25,020 nt of DNA from an uncultured Collinsella sp. (GTDB lineage: Bacteria > Actinomycetota > Coriobacteriia > Coriobacteriales > Coriobacteriaceae), in assembly GCA_900547805.1 (NCBI GenBank), contig URIE01000011.1, positions 1-25,020 of the forward strand, given 5' to 3'. Shown piece by piece: positions 1-7,141 of this stretch (its first letter is position 1; every line of letters starts with the position of its first letter). Made by a program: the position numbers and the translations under genes. The notes under the pieces were generated by a model. It saw only the letters and a list, made by a program, of their open reading frames with translations. It searched no databases and was not told where the DNA came from.

Positions 1-1
1 G

Positions 2-58
2 TTTGTCGGTGCCGCTCTGGCCGCGCTGTTTGTGCATGGTTTCTTGGGCATGTTCTAG
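2..58 (+). CDS. C-terminal tail of an unidentified membrane protein (partial)
   Basis: The window opens inside a plus-strand reading frame that ends at TAG 56-58. The 18 visible residues (FVGAALAALFVHGFLGMF) are almost all hydrophobic and look like the last transmembrane helix of an integral membrane protein. The stop is followed 22 bp later by a strong hairpin (81-203), as expected at the 3' end of a gene. The neighbouring frame is also open, but it runs through the hairpin and is less credible. The family cannot be identified from this fragment. Confidence 0.5.
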   Translation, partial: FVGAALAALFVHGFLGMF

Positions 59-80
59 TCCAAGGCTACATAGTTGTCCG

Positions 81-203
81 CTGGCCTCATGGGGTAACTC
101 CCCAGCGCGTCCTCGGACATGAAGGAACCCCCGCTGCGCACTTCGTGCGGCGGGGGTTCCTTCGTCCTGCGGAGTGCGCTGGGGAGTTACCCCATGCGGC
201 CAG
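81..203. repeat. 123-bp nested inverted repeat, probable bidirectional terminator
   Basis: Positions 81-108 and 176-203 are reverse complements at 27 of 28 positions. Each arm contains TGGGGTAACTCCCCA, which is itself a 5-bp stem with a 5-nt loop. A second hairpin is nested inside: GAAGGAACCCCCGC (121-134) pairs with 150-163, extended by CGCAC/GTGCG around a TTC loop. The element lies between the ends of two convergent genes (the partial membrane protein and the TetR gene), so transcription termination from both sides is the simplest role. The outer arms go beyond what a terminator needs and suggest an extragenic palindromic repeat. Pairing is seen directly; function is inferred. Confidence 0.75.
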
Positions 204-303
204 CTGCGGGATCTTAGTCGCGTTGGAACAAGCAGCCCAACGTATAAATCTGAATTTGAATTTGGATGGGAGGGGCTTGTTGCTGTTGGGGGCGTTGAAG
301 CGC

Positions 304-355
304 GGGTGACACTTTGGGATGTGTGGCGCCTTGGGTTGGGGTGATGCTTTGGGGT
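304..355. repeat. Imperfect 18-bp direct repeat
   Basis: GGGTGACACTTTGGGATG (304-321) recurs as GGGTGATGCTTTGGGGTG (338-355), matching at 15 of 18 positions with a 34-bp period. It lies just downstream of the tetR stop codon in a G-rich stretch. The rest of 204-366 shows no convincing gene, terminator or promoter. The role is unknown. Confidence 0.35.
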
Positions 356-366
356 GAGGTTCTTAC

Positions 367-906
367 TTAGGTGAAGAGGGGATTTATGGCTGATAGGTAG
401 TCTTTGGCTACGTCGGCTTTGTCTGCTTGGAAGTTGTGCCAGGCCCACCATTGGACGGTGGCTACGAAGCTTGAGGCTATGTGGTGTAGTAAGAAGCTGC
501 GGTCCATGGCGGCGGCGGGGCCTGCGGGGTCGACGGGGACGGTTTCGGCTGCGCGCGACATGATGGTCTTGCGGAGGCAGTCGGCGAAGACGCGTGAGCC
601 GGCGCCGGCTACGAGGGCTCGTACGCCTTGACGGCGTTCCCAGAGGTTGTTGAGGATATGCTCGACTTGTACGAGCGGGTCATCGAGGGGCGCACCGTCA
701 TCGTCGAGGGCATGGGTGCAGATATCGCGCACGAGCTCAGCGAGCAGGTCATCTTTGCTTTTGAAGAGGCCGTAGAACGTGGCCCGACCCACATGGGCGC
801 GAGCGATGATGTCGCCGACGGTGATCTTGCCGTAATCTTCCTCGCACAGGAGCTCGGAGAACGCCGCAACGATGGCGGCACGGCTTTTTGCCTTGCGAGC
901 ATCCAT
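367..906 (-). CDS. TetR/AcrR-family transcriptional regulator
   Basis: The protein is a DNA-binding repressor of about 179 residues. The N-terminal helix-turn-helix is recognisable: SRAAIVAAFSELL, then ITVGDIIARAHVGRATFYGLFKSKDDLL (about residues 8-52), ending in the typical TFY..F..K..L pattern. The C-terminal half, with a Trp-rich segment (VQWWAWHNF), resembles ligand-binding domains of small TetR proteins. ATG at 906 is chosen over the TTG at 954 because it follows the larC stop after 2 bases, implying translational coupling; the longer start would overlap larC. It is the last gene of larB-larC-tetR, so it may control that operon, possibly through the palindromes at 2691-2738. Its last codons use A-ending triplets (CTA, TCA, ATA, GTA) more than the neighbours do, a weak sign of a different history. 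The ligand is unknown. Confidence 0.85.
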   Translation of the reverse strand: MDARKAKSRAAIVAAFSELLCEEDYGKITVGDIIARAHVGRATFYGLFKSKDDLLAELVRDICTHALDDDGAPLDDPLVQVEHILNNLWERRQGVRALVAGAGSRVFADCLRKTIMSRAAETVPVDPAGPAAAMDRSFLLHHIASSFVATVQWWAWHNFQADKADVAKDYLSAINPLFT

Positions 907-908
907 TC

Positions 909-1853
<945 letters not shown>

Positions 1854-1863
1854 GGAATGCTCC

Positions 1864-2646
1864 TTAACGGGCGCGGGGTGTGCCGGCGCTTAGATGATTG
1901 ATAAGACTTGCCTGGTAGGCGGCACCAAATCCGTTGTCGATATTGACGACCGAGACGCCGCTGGCGCAGGAATTGAGCATGGCGAGCAGTGCTGCCACGC
2001 CGCCAAAACTTGCGCCGTAGCCCACGCTGGTGGGAACGGCGATGACCGGACAGCTCACCAGGCCGCCGATGACGCTCGCCAGGGCGCCTTCCATGCCGGC
2101 GATGGCGATGACCACCTGTGCCTGGGCAAGTTCCTCGGCATGAGCGAGCAGGCGGTGCAGGCCGGCGACGCCCACGTCGTAAAGACGATCGACTTCGTTG
2201 CCGTAGAACTCGGCCGTCAGTGCGGCCTCTTCGGCGACGGGCAGGTCGCTCGTGCCGGCGCAGGCCACGACGATGCGTCCGTTACCGGTGGGGGAGGGCA
2301 TGCCGCCCACAAGGGCGAGCTGTGCGTTCGGGACATAACCCAGGTCGATAGCGTCATCAAGAAGCTCCGCGGTGTGCGCGGCCTTATCGGCATCGAGGCG
2401 CGTGACCAAAACGCGCTCTTGGCCTGCATCGCGCAGCGCTTCGATAATGGCGGCAATCTGCTCGGCGGTTTTACCGGCGCCGTAGACAACCTCGCCGGCT
2501 CCCTGTCGCACGCCGCGCGAAAGATCGAGCTGTGCAAAGCCCAGGTCGGCGGTTGGCGCCGTCTGGATGCGCGTGAGGGCATCGGCCGGTGCAACGCATC
2601 CGTCTGCCACGTCACTTAGCAATTGCTCAAGATCTCGTTTGTCCAT
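1864..2646 (-). CDS. larB: LarB, pyridinium-3,5-biscarboxylic acid mononucleotide synthase
   Basis: LarB carboxylates nicotinic acid adenine dinucleotide and cleaves its phosphoanhydride, the first step of nickel-pincer cofactor synthesis. The 260-residue protein has a variable N-terminal third followed by the PurE-like (AIR carboxylase-like) domain. Visible family segments are VVACAGTSDLPVAEEA (126-141), VVIAIAGMEGALASVIGGLV (178-197), VPTSVGYGASFGG (204-216) and a Cys in LNSCASG (C227), likely the catalytic cysteine. ATG at 2646 is preferred over an upstream in-frame start because an AAGGGA site lies 8-9 bases before it. That site is inside a potential hairpin (2654-2687). larC follows after 10 bp. 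Partner genes larA and larE are not in the window. Confidence 0.92.
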   Translation of the reverse strand: MDKRDLEQLLSDVADGCVAPADALTRIQTAPTADLGFAQLDLSRGVRQGAGEVVYGAGKTAEQIAAIIEALRDAGQERVLVTRLDADKAAHTAELLDDAIDLGYVPNAQLALVGGMPSPTGNGRIVVACAGTSDLPVAEEAALTAEFYGNEVDRLYDVGVAGLHRLLAHAEELAQAQVVIAIAGMEGALASVIGGLVSCPVIAVPTSVGYGASFGGVAALLAMLNSCASGVSVVNIDNGFGAAYQASLINHLSAGTPRAR

Positions 2647-2653
2647 ATAAGTT

Positions 2654-2687
2654 CCCTTCGACGCAGAAAAGTTTAGCACGCGAAGGG
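2654..2687 (-). promoter_or_regulatory. Hairpin covering the larB ribosome binding site
   Basis: CCCTTCG (2654-2660) is the reverse complement of CGAAGGG (2681-2687), with further CG pairing inside. On the larB transcript the 3' arm contains the AAGGG Shine-Dalgarno sequence, so folding would hide it. This could give translational control of larB or could be a weak chance structure. Pairing is seen; regulation is inferred. Confidence 0.45.
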
Positions 2688-2690
2688 TTG

Positions 2691-2738
2691 TTTCCGAACA
2701 TTAGAGCATAATTGTTCGGAAATCTGACATGTCAGATT
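2691..2738. promoter_or_regulatory. Two adjoining palindromes in the larB promoter region, candidate repressor operators
   Basis: TTTCCGAACA (2691-2700) and TGTTCGGAAA (2713-2722) form a 10-bp inverted repeat with a 12-bp spacer. Overlapping it by two bases, AATCTGACATGTCAGATT (2721-2738) is a perfect 18-bp palindrome. A possible minus-strand promoter for larB (CTGACA at 2735-2730, TATGCT at 2710-2705, 19-bp spacer) lies across both. They could be operators for the TetR protein encoded at the operon's end. The 18-bp palindrome could instead be part of a serB terminator, but its T-run is poor. Confidence 0.5.
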
Positions 2739-2762
2739 AGATGAAGTTGTGAGGCAAACTGA

Positions 2763-3398
2763 CTAGTCGCGCAGGATGATGTCCATGGCGAGCATCAGGT
2801 TGCGCTCGTTGATGGCAAACGGGGCTGCCTCGCGTGTCTTGGGCTTGGCGCAAAACGCGATGCCCGTGCCCGCGGCCTGGATCATGGGGATGTCGTTTGC
2901 CCCGTCGCCAATAGCGACCGTGTGGGCCATGTCGACGCCGCACTCAACTGCCCAGTCCAGCAGCTGGATGAGCTTGGACTCCTTGGTCACAATGTCTGCC
3001 GCTAGCTTACCCGTGAGCTTGCCGTCTACGACCTCCAGGCGGTTGGCCAGGCAAAAGTCGATACCCGCGGCAGCCACGATCTTGTCGGCGACCTCGCGGA
3101 AGCCGCCGCTCACCACGCCGACCTTCCAGCCCTTGCTGTGTGCCGAGCGCACAAGCTCCAACGCGCCGGGGGTAAATGTCACACGCTCAAAGGTGCGCTC
3201 GAACACACTCTCGTCCAGGCCGGCGAGCAGCCCCACGCGCTCCTCGAGCGCTTGCTTAAAGTCCAGCTCGCCGCGCATGGCGCGTTCGGTGATCCGCGCA
3301 ACTTGCTCGCCCACGCCGGCCTCCTCGCCCAACAGGTCGATGACCTCCTGGTTGATGAGCGTGGAGTCGATATCCATAACGATGAGGCGTGCGGTCAT
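2763..3398 (-). CDS. serB: Phosphoserine phosphatase SerB (HAD family)
   Basis: The enzyme hydrolyses O-phosphoserine to serine, the last step of serine synthesis. The 211-residue protein shows the HAD motifs in order: MDIDSTL with nucleophile D9 and acid D11, VVSGGF (95-100, motif II Ser97), a Lys in the TKESK region, and IGDGANDIPM (163-172, motif III). The SerB cap region (EQVARITERAMRGELDF) sits between motifs I and II. It is a short, single-domain form without the N-terminal extension of the E. coli enzyme. ATG at 3398 is chosen because AAAGG lies about 8 bases upstream and the HAD core begins right after it; the in-frame start at 3443 adds unrelated residues. It lies upstream of larB on the same strand with a 116-bp gap, and is divergent from aspS. 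Confidence 0.93.
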   Translation of the reverse strand: MTARLIVMDIDSTLINQEVIDLLGEEAGVGEQVARITERAMRGELDFKQALEERVGLLAGLDESVFERTFERVTFTPGALELVRSAHSKGWKVGVVSGGFREVADKIVAAAGIDFCLANRLEVVDGKLTGKLAADIVTKESKLIQLLDWAVECGVDMAHTVAIGDGANDIPMIQAAGTGIAFCAKPKTREAAPFAINERNLMLAMDIILRD

Positions 3399-3565
3399 GA
3401 GGGGCCTTTCCGAGTGCAGTTGTATTGGGGCACATTGTCGCACGTGGCGCGCCTTGGCGACGGCCGCGGTGCGTCAATTGTTTCGTCTCCGTCAAGTCTT
3501 TGGGCAGGAGCCACTTTTCCGCGGCACATCGACACAGGTGCGATAAGATAGAACGCCATGTCTGG

Positions 3566-3632
3566 CTGCGCGGTTTACGCAGGCTGGGCAAATCTGTACG
3601 ACGCCGCCCGGAACGACACGGGGCGGCACAGA
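3566..3632 (+). promoter_or_regulatory. Structured leader of aspS
   Basis: The serB-aspS gap (3399-3654) holds a possible -10 box TAAGAT (3544-3549) without a clear -35, then two hairpins. CTGCG (3566-3570) pairs with CGCAG (3578-3582). GCCGCCC (3603-3609) pairs with GGGCGGC (3621-3627), extended by TCTGT/ACAGA (3593-3597 and 3628-3632). The aspS site AAAGGAGGA follows. No T-box sequence (GGTGGNACCGCG-like) is present. The leader may tune translation or RNA stability. Confidence 0.4.
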
Positions 3633-3654
3633 TCCATAAAGGAGGATCACTGGT

Positions 3655-5442
3655 ATGAGCCAGACCCGTCCCATCGACGAGCATTCCATGCACACCCGTA
3701 CCTGCGGCGAGCTTCGCCGCGAGAACGTGGGCGAAGAGGTCACCCTCACCGGTTGGGTGAGTCGTCGCCGCGACCACGGCGGCCTTATCTTCTGCGACCT
3801 TCGTGACCGCGAGGGCATCACGCAGCTCACCTTCGACCCCGAGCACTCCGACGGCGACGCCTTTAAGATCGCCGAGACCATGCGTCCCGAGTGGCCCATC
3901 AAGATCCACGGCGTCGTGCGCTCCCGTGGCGAGGAGACCACCAACGCCAAGCTCGCGACCGGCGAGATCGAGGTCCTGACCGACCACGCCGAGGTGCTCA
4001 ACACGTCCGTCACCCCGCCGTTCCAGATCGAGGACGGCATCGAGACCAGCGAGGACACCCGTCTGCGCTATCGCTATCTGGACCTCCGCCGTCCCGAGAT
4101 GATGGCCAACCTCAAGCTGCGCTCCGACTTTACCTTTGCCATTCGCGAGGCGCTGCACAACCGTGAGTTCATGGAGGTCGAGACGCCCTCCCTGTTTAAG
4201 TCCACGCCCGAGGGCGCCCGCGACTTCATCGTTCCCAGCCGTATTCAGCCGGGCAACTTCTACGCCCTGCCGCAGTCCCCGCAGCTCCTGAAGCAGCTGC
4301 TCATGGTCGGTGGCGTCGAGCGCTACTACCAGGTTGCCAAGTGCTTCCGCGACGAGGACCTGCGTGCCGACCGTCAGCCCGAGTTCACCCAGGTCGATAT
4401 CGAGATGTCCTTCGTGGACCAGAACGATGTCATGAGCGCGCTCGAAGAGGTTCTTGCCGATGCCTTCGGCCGCATGGGTGTCGAGATGCCCACGCCGCTG
4501 CGTCGCATGAACTACTGGGATGCCATGGACACCTATGGCTCCGACAAGCCCGATACCCGCTATGGCATGCACCTGGTCGACCTGACCGACATCTTTGCCA
4601 ACTCCAAGTTCAAGGTCTTCGCGACCGCCGCAAATGAGGAGGGCTCTGTCGTCAAGGCCATCAACGCCAAGGGCGCCGGTGCCTGGGCACGTGCCAAGAT
4701 CGATAAGCTCGCCGGCGTGGCCTCCACGTTTGGCGCCAAGGGCCTGGCCTGGATCGCCTTCCGCGAGGACGGCTCCATCAACAGCCCCATCGTCAAGTTC
4801 TTCTCGGGCGAGGAGATGGCGGCTCTGCGCGAGCGCATGGACGTCGAGCCCGGCGACCTTGTGATGTTCGCCGCCGGCCCGCGCCTGCTCTCCGACGAGA
4901 TCCTGGGCGGCATGCGTTCCCACATGGCCAATGCGCTCGAGATCAAGCGCGAGGGTCACGACTTCCTGTGGGTCGTCAACTTCCCGCTGTTCCACTGGGA
5001 TGAGGATCGCAAGGCCTATGCTGCCGAGCACCAGCCCTTCACCCTGCCGACCGAGACCGACATCGCCAAGATCGAGGCCGACCCGTTGGCAGCCGGTTCT
5101 TGCACCTACGACTTTGTCATGGACGGCTTTGAGGCCGGTGGCGGCGGTATGCGTATCCACAACGCCGAGATGCAGATGTCCATGCTCAAGCTCCTGGGCT
5201 TTACCGAGGAGCGTGCCGAGTCTCAGTTCGGCTTCCTCATGGAGGCCCTCAAGTTTGGTGCGCCCCCGATGGGCGGTTTCGCTCTGGGCCTGGACCGCGT
5301 GTGCATGCTGCTTACCGGTTCCGACTCCATCCGCGACGTCATGGCGTTCCCCAAGACGGCTAGCGGCTCCGACCTCATGTCGGGCGCCCCGAGTGCCGTT
5401 AGTGGCGCCCAGCTCAAGGACGTCAGCCTGCGCCTGATGTAG
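3655..5442 (+). CDS. aspS: Aspartyl-tRNA synthetase, bacterial type
   Basis: The enzyme charges tRNA-Asp with aspartate in the cytoplasm. The 595-residue length and domain order are those of bacterial AspRS: an OB-fold anticodon-binding domain (about 15-120), class II catalytic core, an inserted GAD domain (about 290-430) and the catalytic C-terminus. Motif 2 is FRDEDLRADRQPEFTQ (about 231-246) and motif 3 is GFALGLDRV (from 541). A strong AAAGGAGGA with 9-bp spacing supports ATG 3655 over the internal Met12. The OB-fold reads RRRDHGG with His41, where discriminating E. coli-type enzymes have Leu. His here is typical of non-discriminating AspRS that also charge tRNA-Asn, but the second specificity position holds Glu94 rather than Gly. 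The gene stands alone with its own terminator. Confidence 0.97.
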   Translation: MSQTRPIDEHSMHTRTCGELRRENVGEEVTLTGWVSRRRDHGGLIFCDLRDREGITQLTFDPEHSDGDAFKIAETMRPEWPIKIHGVVRSRGEETTNAKLATGEIEVLTDHAEVLNTSVTPPFQIEDGIETSEDTRLRYRYLDLRRPEMMANLKLRSDFTFAIREALHNREFMEVETPSLFKSTPEGARDFIVPSRIQPGNFYALPQSPQLLKQLLMVGGVERYYQVAKCFRDEDLRADRQPEFTQVDIEMSFVDQNDVMSALEEVLADAFGRMGVEMPTPLRRMNYWDAMDTYGSDKPDTRYGMHLVDLTDIFANSKFKVFATAANEEGSVVKAINAKGAGAWARAKIDKLAGVASTFGAKGLAWIAFREDGSINSPIVKFFSGEEMAALRERMDVEPGDLVMFAAGPRLLSDEILGGMRSHMANALEIKREGHDFLWVVNFPLFHWDEDRKAYAAEHQPFTLPTETDIAKIEADPLAAGSCTYDFVMDGFEAGGGGMRIHNAEMQMSMLKLLGFTEERAESQFGFLMEALKFGAPPMGGFALGLDRVCMLLTGSDSIRDVMAFPKTASGSDLMSGAPSAVSGAQLKDVSLRLM

Positions 5443-5466
5443 GCGAGCGGCTACATATTGCTTGCA

Positions 5467-5500
5467 ACGAGGGAAGGACGTGTGCCTTTCCTCGTTTTTT
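5467..5500 (+). terminator. Rho-independent terminator of aspS
   Basis: ACGAGGGAAGG (5467-5477) pairs imperfectly with CCTTTCCTCGT (5485-5495) around an ACGTGTG loop, followed by TTTTTT. It starts 25 bp after the aspS stop codon. Confidence 0.88.
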
Positions 5501-5540
5501 ATGCGCCGAGATTGTGAGGGCTTGGGATGACCGGGCGTCG

Positions 5541-5741
5541 CGGAAAGTGCGTCCCGGAATCTGTGTCCAGAACGGGTCACGCTTTCCGAAAGGGGGTCCT
5601 CTGGGAAAGCGCGACCCAGAATTCGGCAAAATAATGGGGCACAGTTTCCGGTTGAGCCGTCTAACGGAAACTGTACCCCAGAATGAGCGCTCAAAACGGG
5701 GCAGTCTTTCCGCAACAATTGTCTGGCGGAAAGACTGCCCC
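5541..5741. repeat. Array of hairpins with an exact 62-bp period
   Basis: Three complete units and one half unit are present. Right arms begin at 5541, 5603, 5665 and 5727; left arms of the complete units begin at 5574, 5636 and 5698. Each unit is a 15-nt left arm, 14-nt loop, 15-nt right arm and 18-nt linker that begins RGAAT. Left arms are GGGTCACGCTTTCCG, GGGGCACAGTTTCCG and GGGGCAGTCTTTCCG, and right arms match them at 13, 14 and 15 of 15 positions. The ends (GGG and TTTCC) are constant while the middle varies, with matching changes in the opposite arm. The first unit has lost a recognisable left arm. It lies between aspS and the convergent lacI-type gene. Confidence 0.85.
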
Positions 5742-5748
5742 AGTTTTT
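5698..5748. terminator. Bidirectional terminator formed by the last array hairpin
   Basis: The perfect 15-bp stem 5698-5712/5727-5741 is followed on the plus strand by AGTTTTTTT and on the minus strand by GTTTTGAGC. It is placed directly after the stop codon of the minus-strand LacI-family gene, so it probably ends that transcript as well as any read-through from aspS. Confidence 0.7.
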
Positions 5749-6765
5749 TTATAGCGAGTCTCTCTGGATCAGCTGCATGTGCATCACGGAGGTGGTGGGC
5801 TCGGCACCCTTGATCATGTCGAGCGCAATGTTGGCGGCCATGTGGCCTTCTTCGCGCAGGGGCTGACGGACGGTCGTGAGCGCGGGGACACAGCGCGCCG
5901 CAATCTCGTGATCGTCGAAGCCGACGACAGAAACGTCCGCAGGAACGGATAGGCCTGCCTCGTTGAGCGCGGTGATGACGCCAGCCGCGATACGGTCCGA
6001 TCCGCAGAGCACGCCATCGAAAGCAATCTCGCGCGCGAGGATCTGGTGCATGGCCTGATAGCCGTCTCCGTTGTTCCAGCCGGTATAGATAACGTTTGCG
6101 TCTGGGAGGTCTTCGCCCAAGACGGCACGGTAGCCGCGCAGGCGGTCGACAACAGCGGGGTTGTCTTGCGGTCCCAACACGGCGACGATATCTTTGCGCC
6201 CGCGTTCCTTCATGGCGAGTGCCGCAAAGTGTCCGCCCTCTTCGTCGTCAGAGTAGACTGTCGAGAACACATCGCGATAGGGGTGGCCCTCGAGCTGGCC
6301 GCACAACACGGTGGGTACGCCCAGCTCGCGCAGCACCTCGAGCAGCTCGCTGCCCTTGTAGGGGGAGACGTCGATCACGGCGTCGAACGAGCGGCGCTCA
6401 AAGTGCTCGCGTGCGCGGTTGCGCTCATGCGTAGAAGACGCCTGCAAGATAACGGGCAGATAGGACGACTCCGACAGTTCCTCGGTAATGCCGCTCAAAA
6501 ACTCGCTATAGGTGGGGTCGCTGAAGAGTTCACTTAGGGGCTCGGTCACGAGCACGGCGATGATTTCCGTGCGCCCGACAGCGAGCGCTCGGCCACGAGC
6601 GTTGGGGACAAAATTGACTTCCTTGGCCGCCGCGCGGACGCGCTTTTTGGTTTCCTCGCTAATGCGGGGCGAATCGTTGAGAGCGCGCGATGCCGTGGAG
6701 CGCGACACGCCGGCAGCTGCGGCAACCTCGGCAAGCGTAGGTGCGGTGCGAACTGGTTGGGTCAT
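5749..6765 (-). CDS. LacI-family repressor, probable local regulator of ebgAC
   Basis: The protein is a 338-residue sugar-responsive transcription factor. Its N-terminus has the LacI helix-turn-helix and hinge (TLAEVAAAAGVSRSTASRAL, then KKRVRAAAKEVNFVPNARGRAL; about residues 10-61). A periplasmic-binding-protein-like domain follows, with family segments such as GVLCGSDRIAAGVITALNEAG and VSVVGFDDHEIAARCVPALTTVRQP. The start has AGGAGA 4-5 bases upstream. It is divergent from ebgA across 376 bp that contain three identical CAACCGGTTG palindromes, the form expected for LacI/GalR operators with a central CpG. It therefore most likely represses ebgAC until a beta-galactoside-derived inducer binds. 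The inducer is not evident from sequence. Confidence 0.93.
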   Translation of the reverse strand: MTQPVRTAPTLAEVAAAAGVSRSTASRALNDSPRISEETKKRVRAAAKEVNFVPNARGRALAVGRTEIIAVLVTEPLSELFSDPTYSEFLSGITEELSESSYLPVILQASSTHERNRAREHFERRSFDAVIDVSPYKGSELLEVLRELGVPTVLCGQLEGHPYRDVFSTVYSDDEEGGHFAALAMKERGRKDIVAVLGPQDNPAVVDRLRGYRAVLGEDLPDANVIYTGWNNGDGYQAMHQILAREIAFDGVLCGSDRIAAGVITALNEAGLSVPADVSVVGFDDHEIAARCVPALTTVRQPLREEGHMAANIALDMIKGAEPTTSVMHMQLIQRDSL

Positions 6766-7009
6766 GGCGTCTCCTGGAGAATGCGGTCGATGTTGTCGCT
6801 GATACGGGTTGGTGCGGATACAGCTTACTATAGTGCGCCTGAACAGCGTTCATGGTATCCGGTGACCGGTGTCGTTTTGCAACCAAGCCACAATCGAATA
6901 CGTCTCGTGTGGGTGAGATATCAGCGGGCGTGGTGGTTGCCTACGAGCTTAAGAACGATGTCTTGCGCTGAGTGTCGATACTCAGGGTGACATAAGTGTC
7001 CCGGTTGTA

Positions 7010-7019
7010 CAACCGGTTG
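7010..7019. promoter_or_regulatory. LacI-type operator O1 (CAACCGGTTG)
   Basis: A perfect 10-bp palindrome with central CpG, followed by CA as in the other two copies. Its centre lies 45 bp upstream of O2. It is also overlapped by the palindrome 7001-7016. Confidence 0.75.
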
Positions 7020-7054
7020 CACCGTTAACCCGACCAAATCGACCGTTCAGCGGA

Positions 7055-7064
7055 CAACCGGTTG
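7055..7064. promoter_or_regulatory. LacI-type operator O2 (CAACCGGTTG)
   Basis: The same palindrome in the wider match GGACAACCGGTTGCACA (7052-7068), shared exactly with O3. It overlaps the candidate -35 box TTGCAC of the ebgA promoter. Confidence 0.8.
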
Positions 7065-7091
7065 CACAGTTTTTTGCATCGACCGTAAGAT
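7062..7091 (+). promoter_or_regulatory. Candidate ebgA promoter
   Basis: TTGCAC (7062-7067) and TAAGAT (7086-7091) are separated by 18 bp. The match to consensus is modest, but placement between operators O2 and O3 suits a repressed promoter. Confidence 0.4.
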
Positions 7092-7096
7092 AAGGA

Positions 7097-7106
7097 CAAC
7101 CGGTTG
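7097..7106. promoter_or_regulatory. LacI-type operator O3 (CAACCGGTTG)
   Basis: The third copy, centred 42 bp after O2 and about 40 bp before the ebgA start codon. It lies at or just after the expected transcription start, where a bound repressor would block initiation. Confidence 0.8.
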
Positions 7107-7141
7107 CACAAGAATCACTACGATGACGAAGGAGCATCACC

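Larger units (their letters stand above)
6766..7141. promoter_or_regulatory. Divergent control region between the LacI-family gene and ebgA
   Basis: This is 376 bp without a gene. The half nearest ebgA (7001-7110) holds three repressor operators and a candidate promoter, annotated separately. A further palindrome, CCGGTTGTACAACCGG (7001-7016), overlaps the first operator. The half nearest the repressor gene holds CTATAGT-like sequence near 6828-6836 that could be a -10 on either strand. No CAACCGGTTG copy lies close to the repressor start, so strong autoregulation is not evident. Confidence 0.6.

Noticed and set aside
304..355. Imperfect direct repeat as an attachment site
   Set aside because: There is no integrase, tRNA or mobile gene nearby, and the match is only 15 of 18 with a short period.
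3550..3654. T-box riboswitch before aspS
   Set aside because: Hairpins are present, but no T-box sequence or specifier-loop layout could be found.
3256..5718. 820-codon minus-strand open frame
   Set aside because: It is antisense to aspS and the serB start. The composition is that of a shadow frame created by GC-rich third positions, and no family is recognisable.
5541..5741. CRISPR array
   Set aside because: The periodic units are palindromes with variable stems, not identical short repeats with unique spacers, and no cas genes are nearby.
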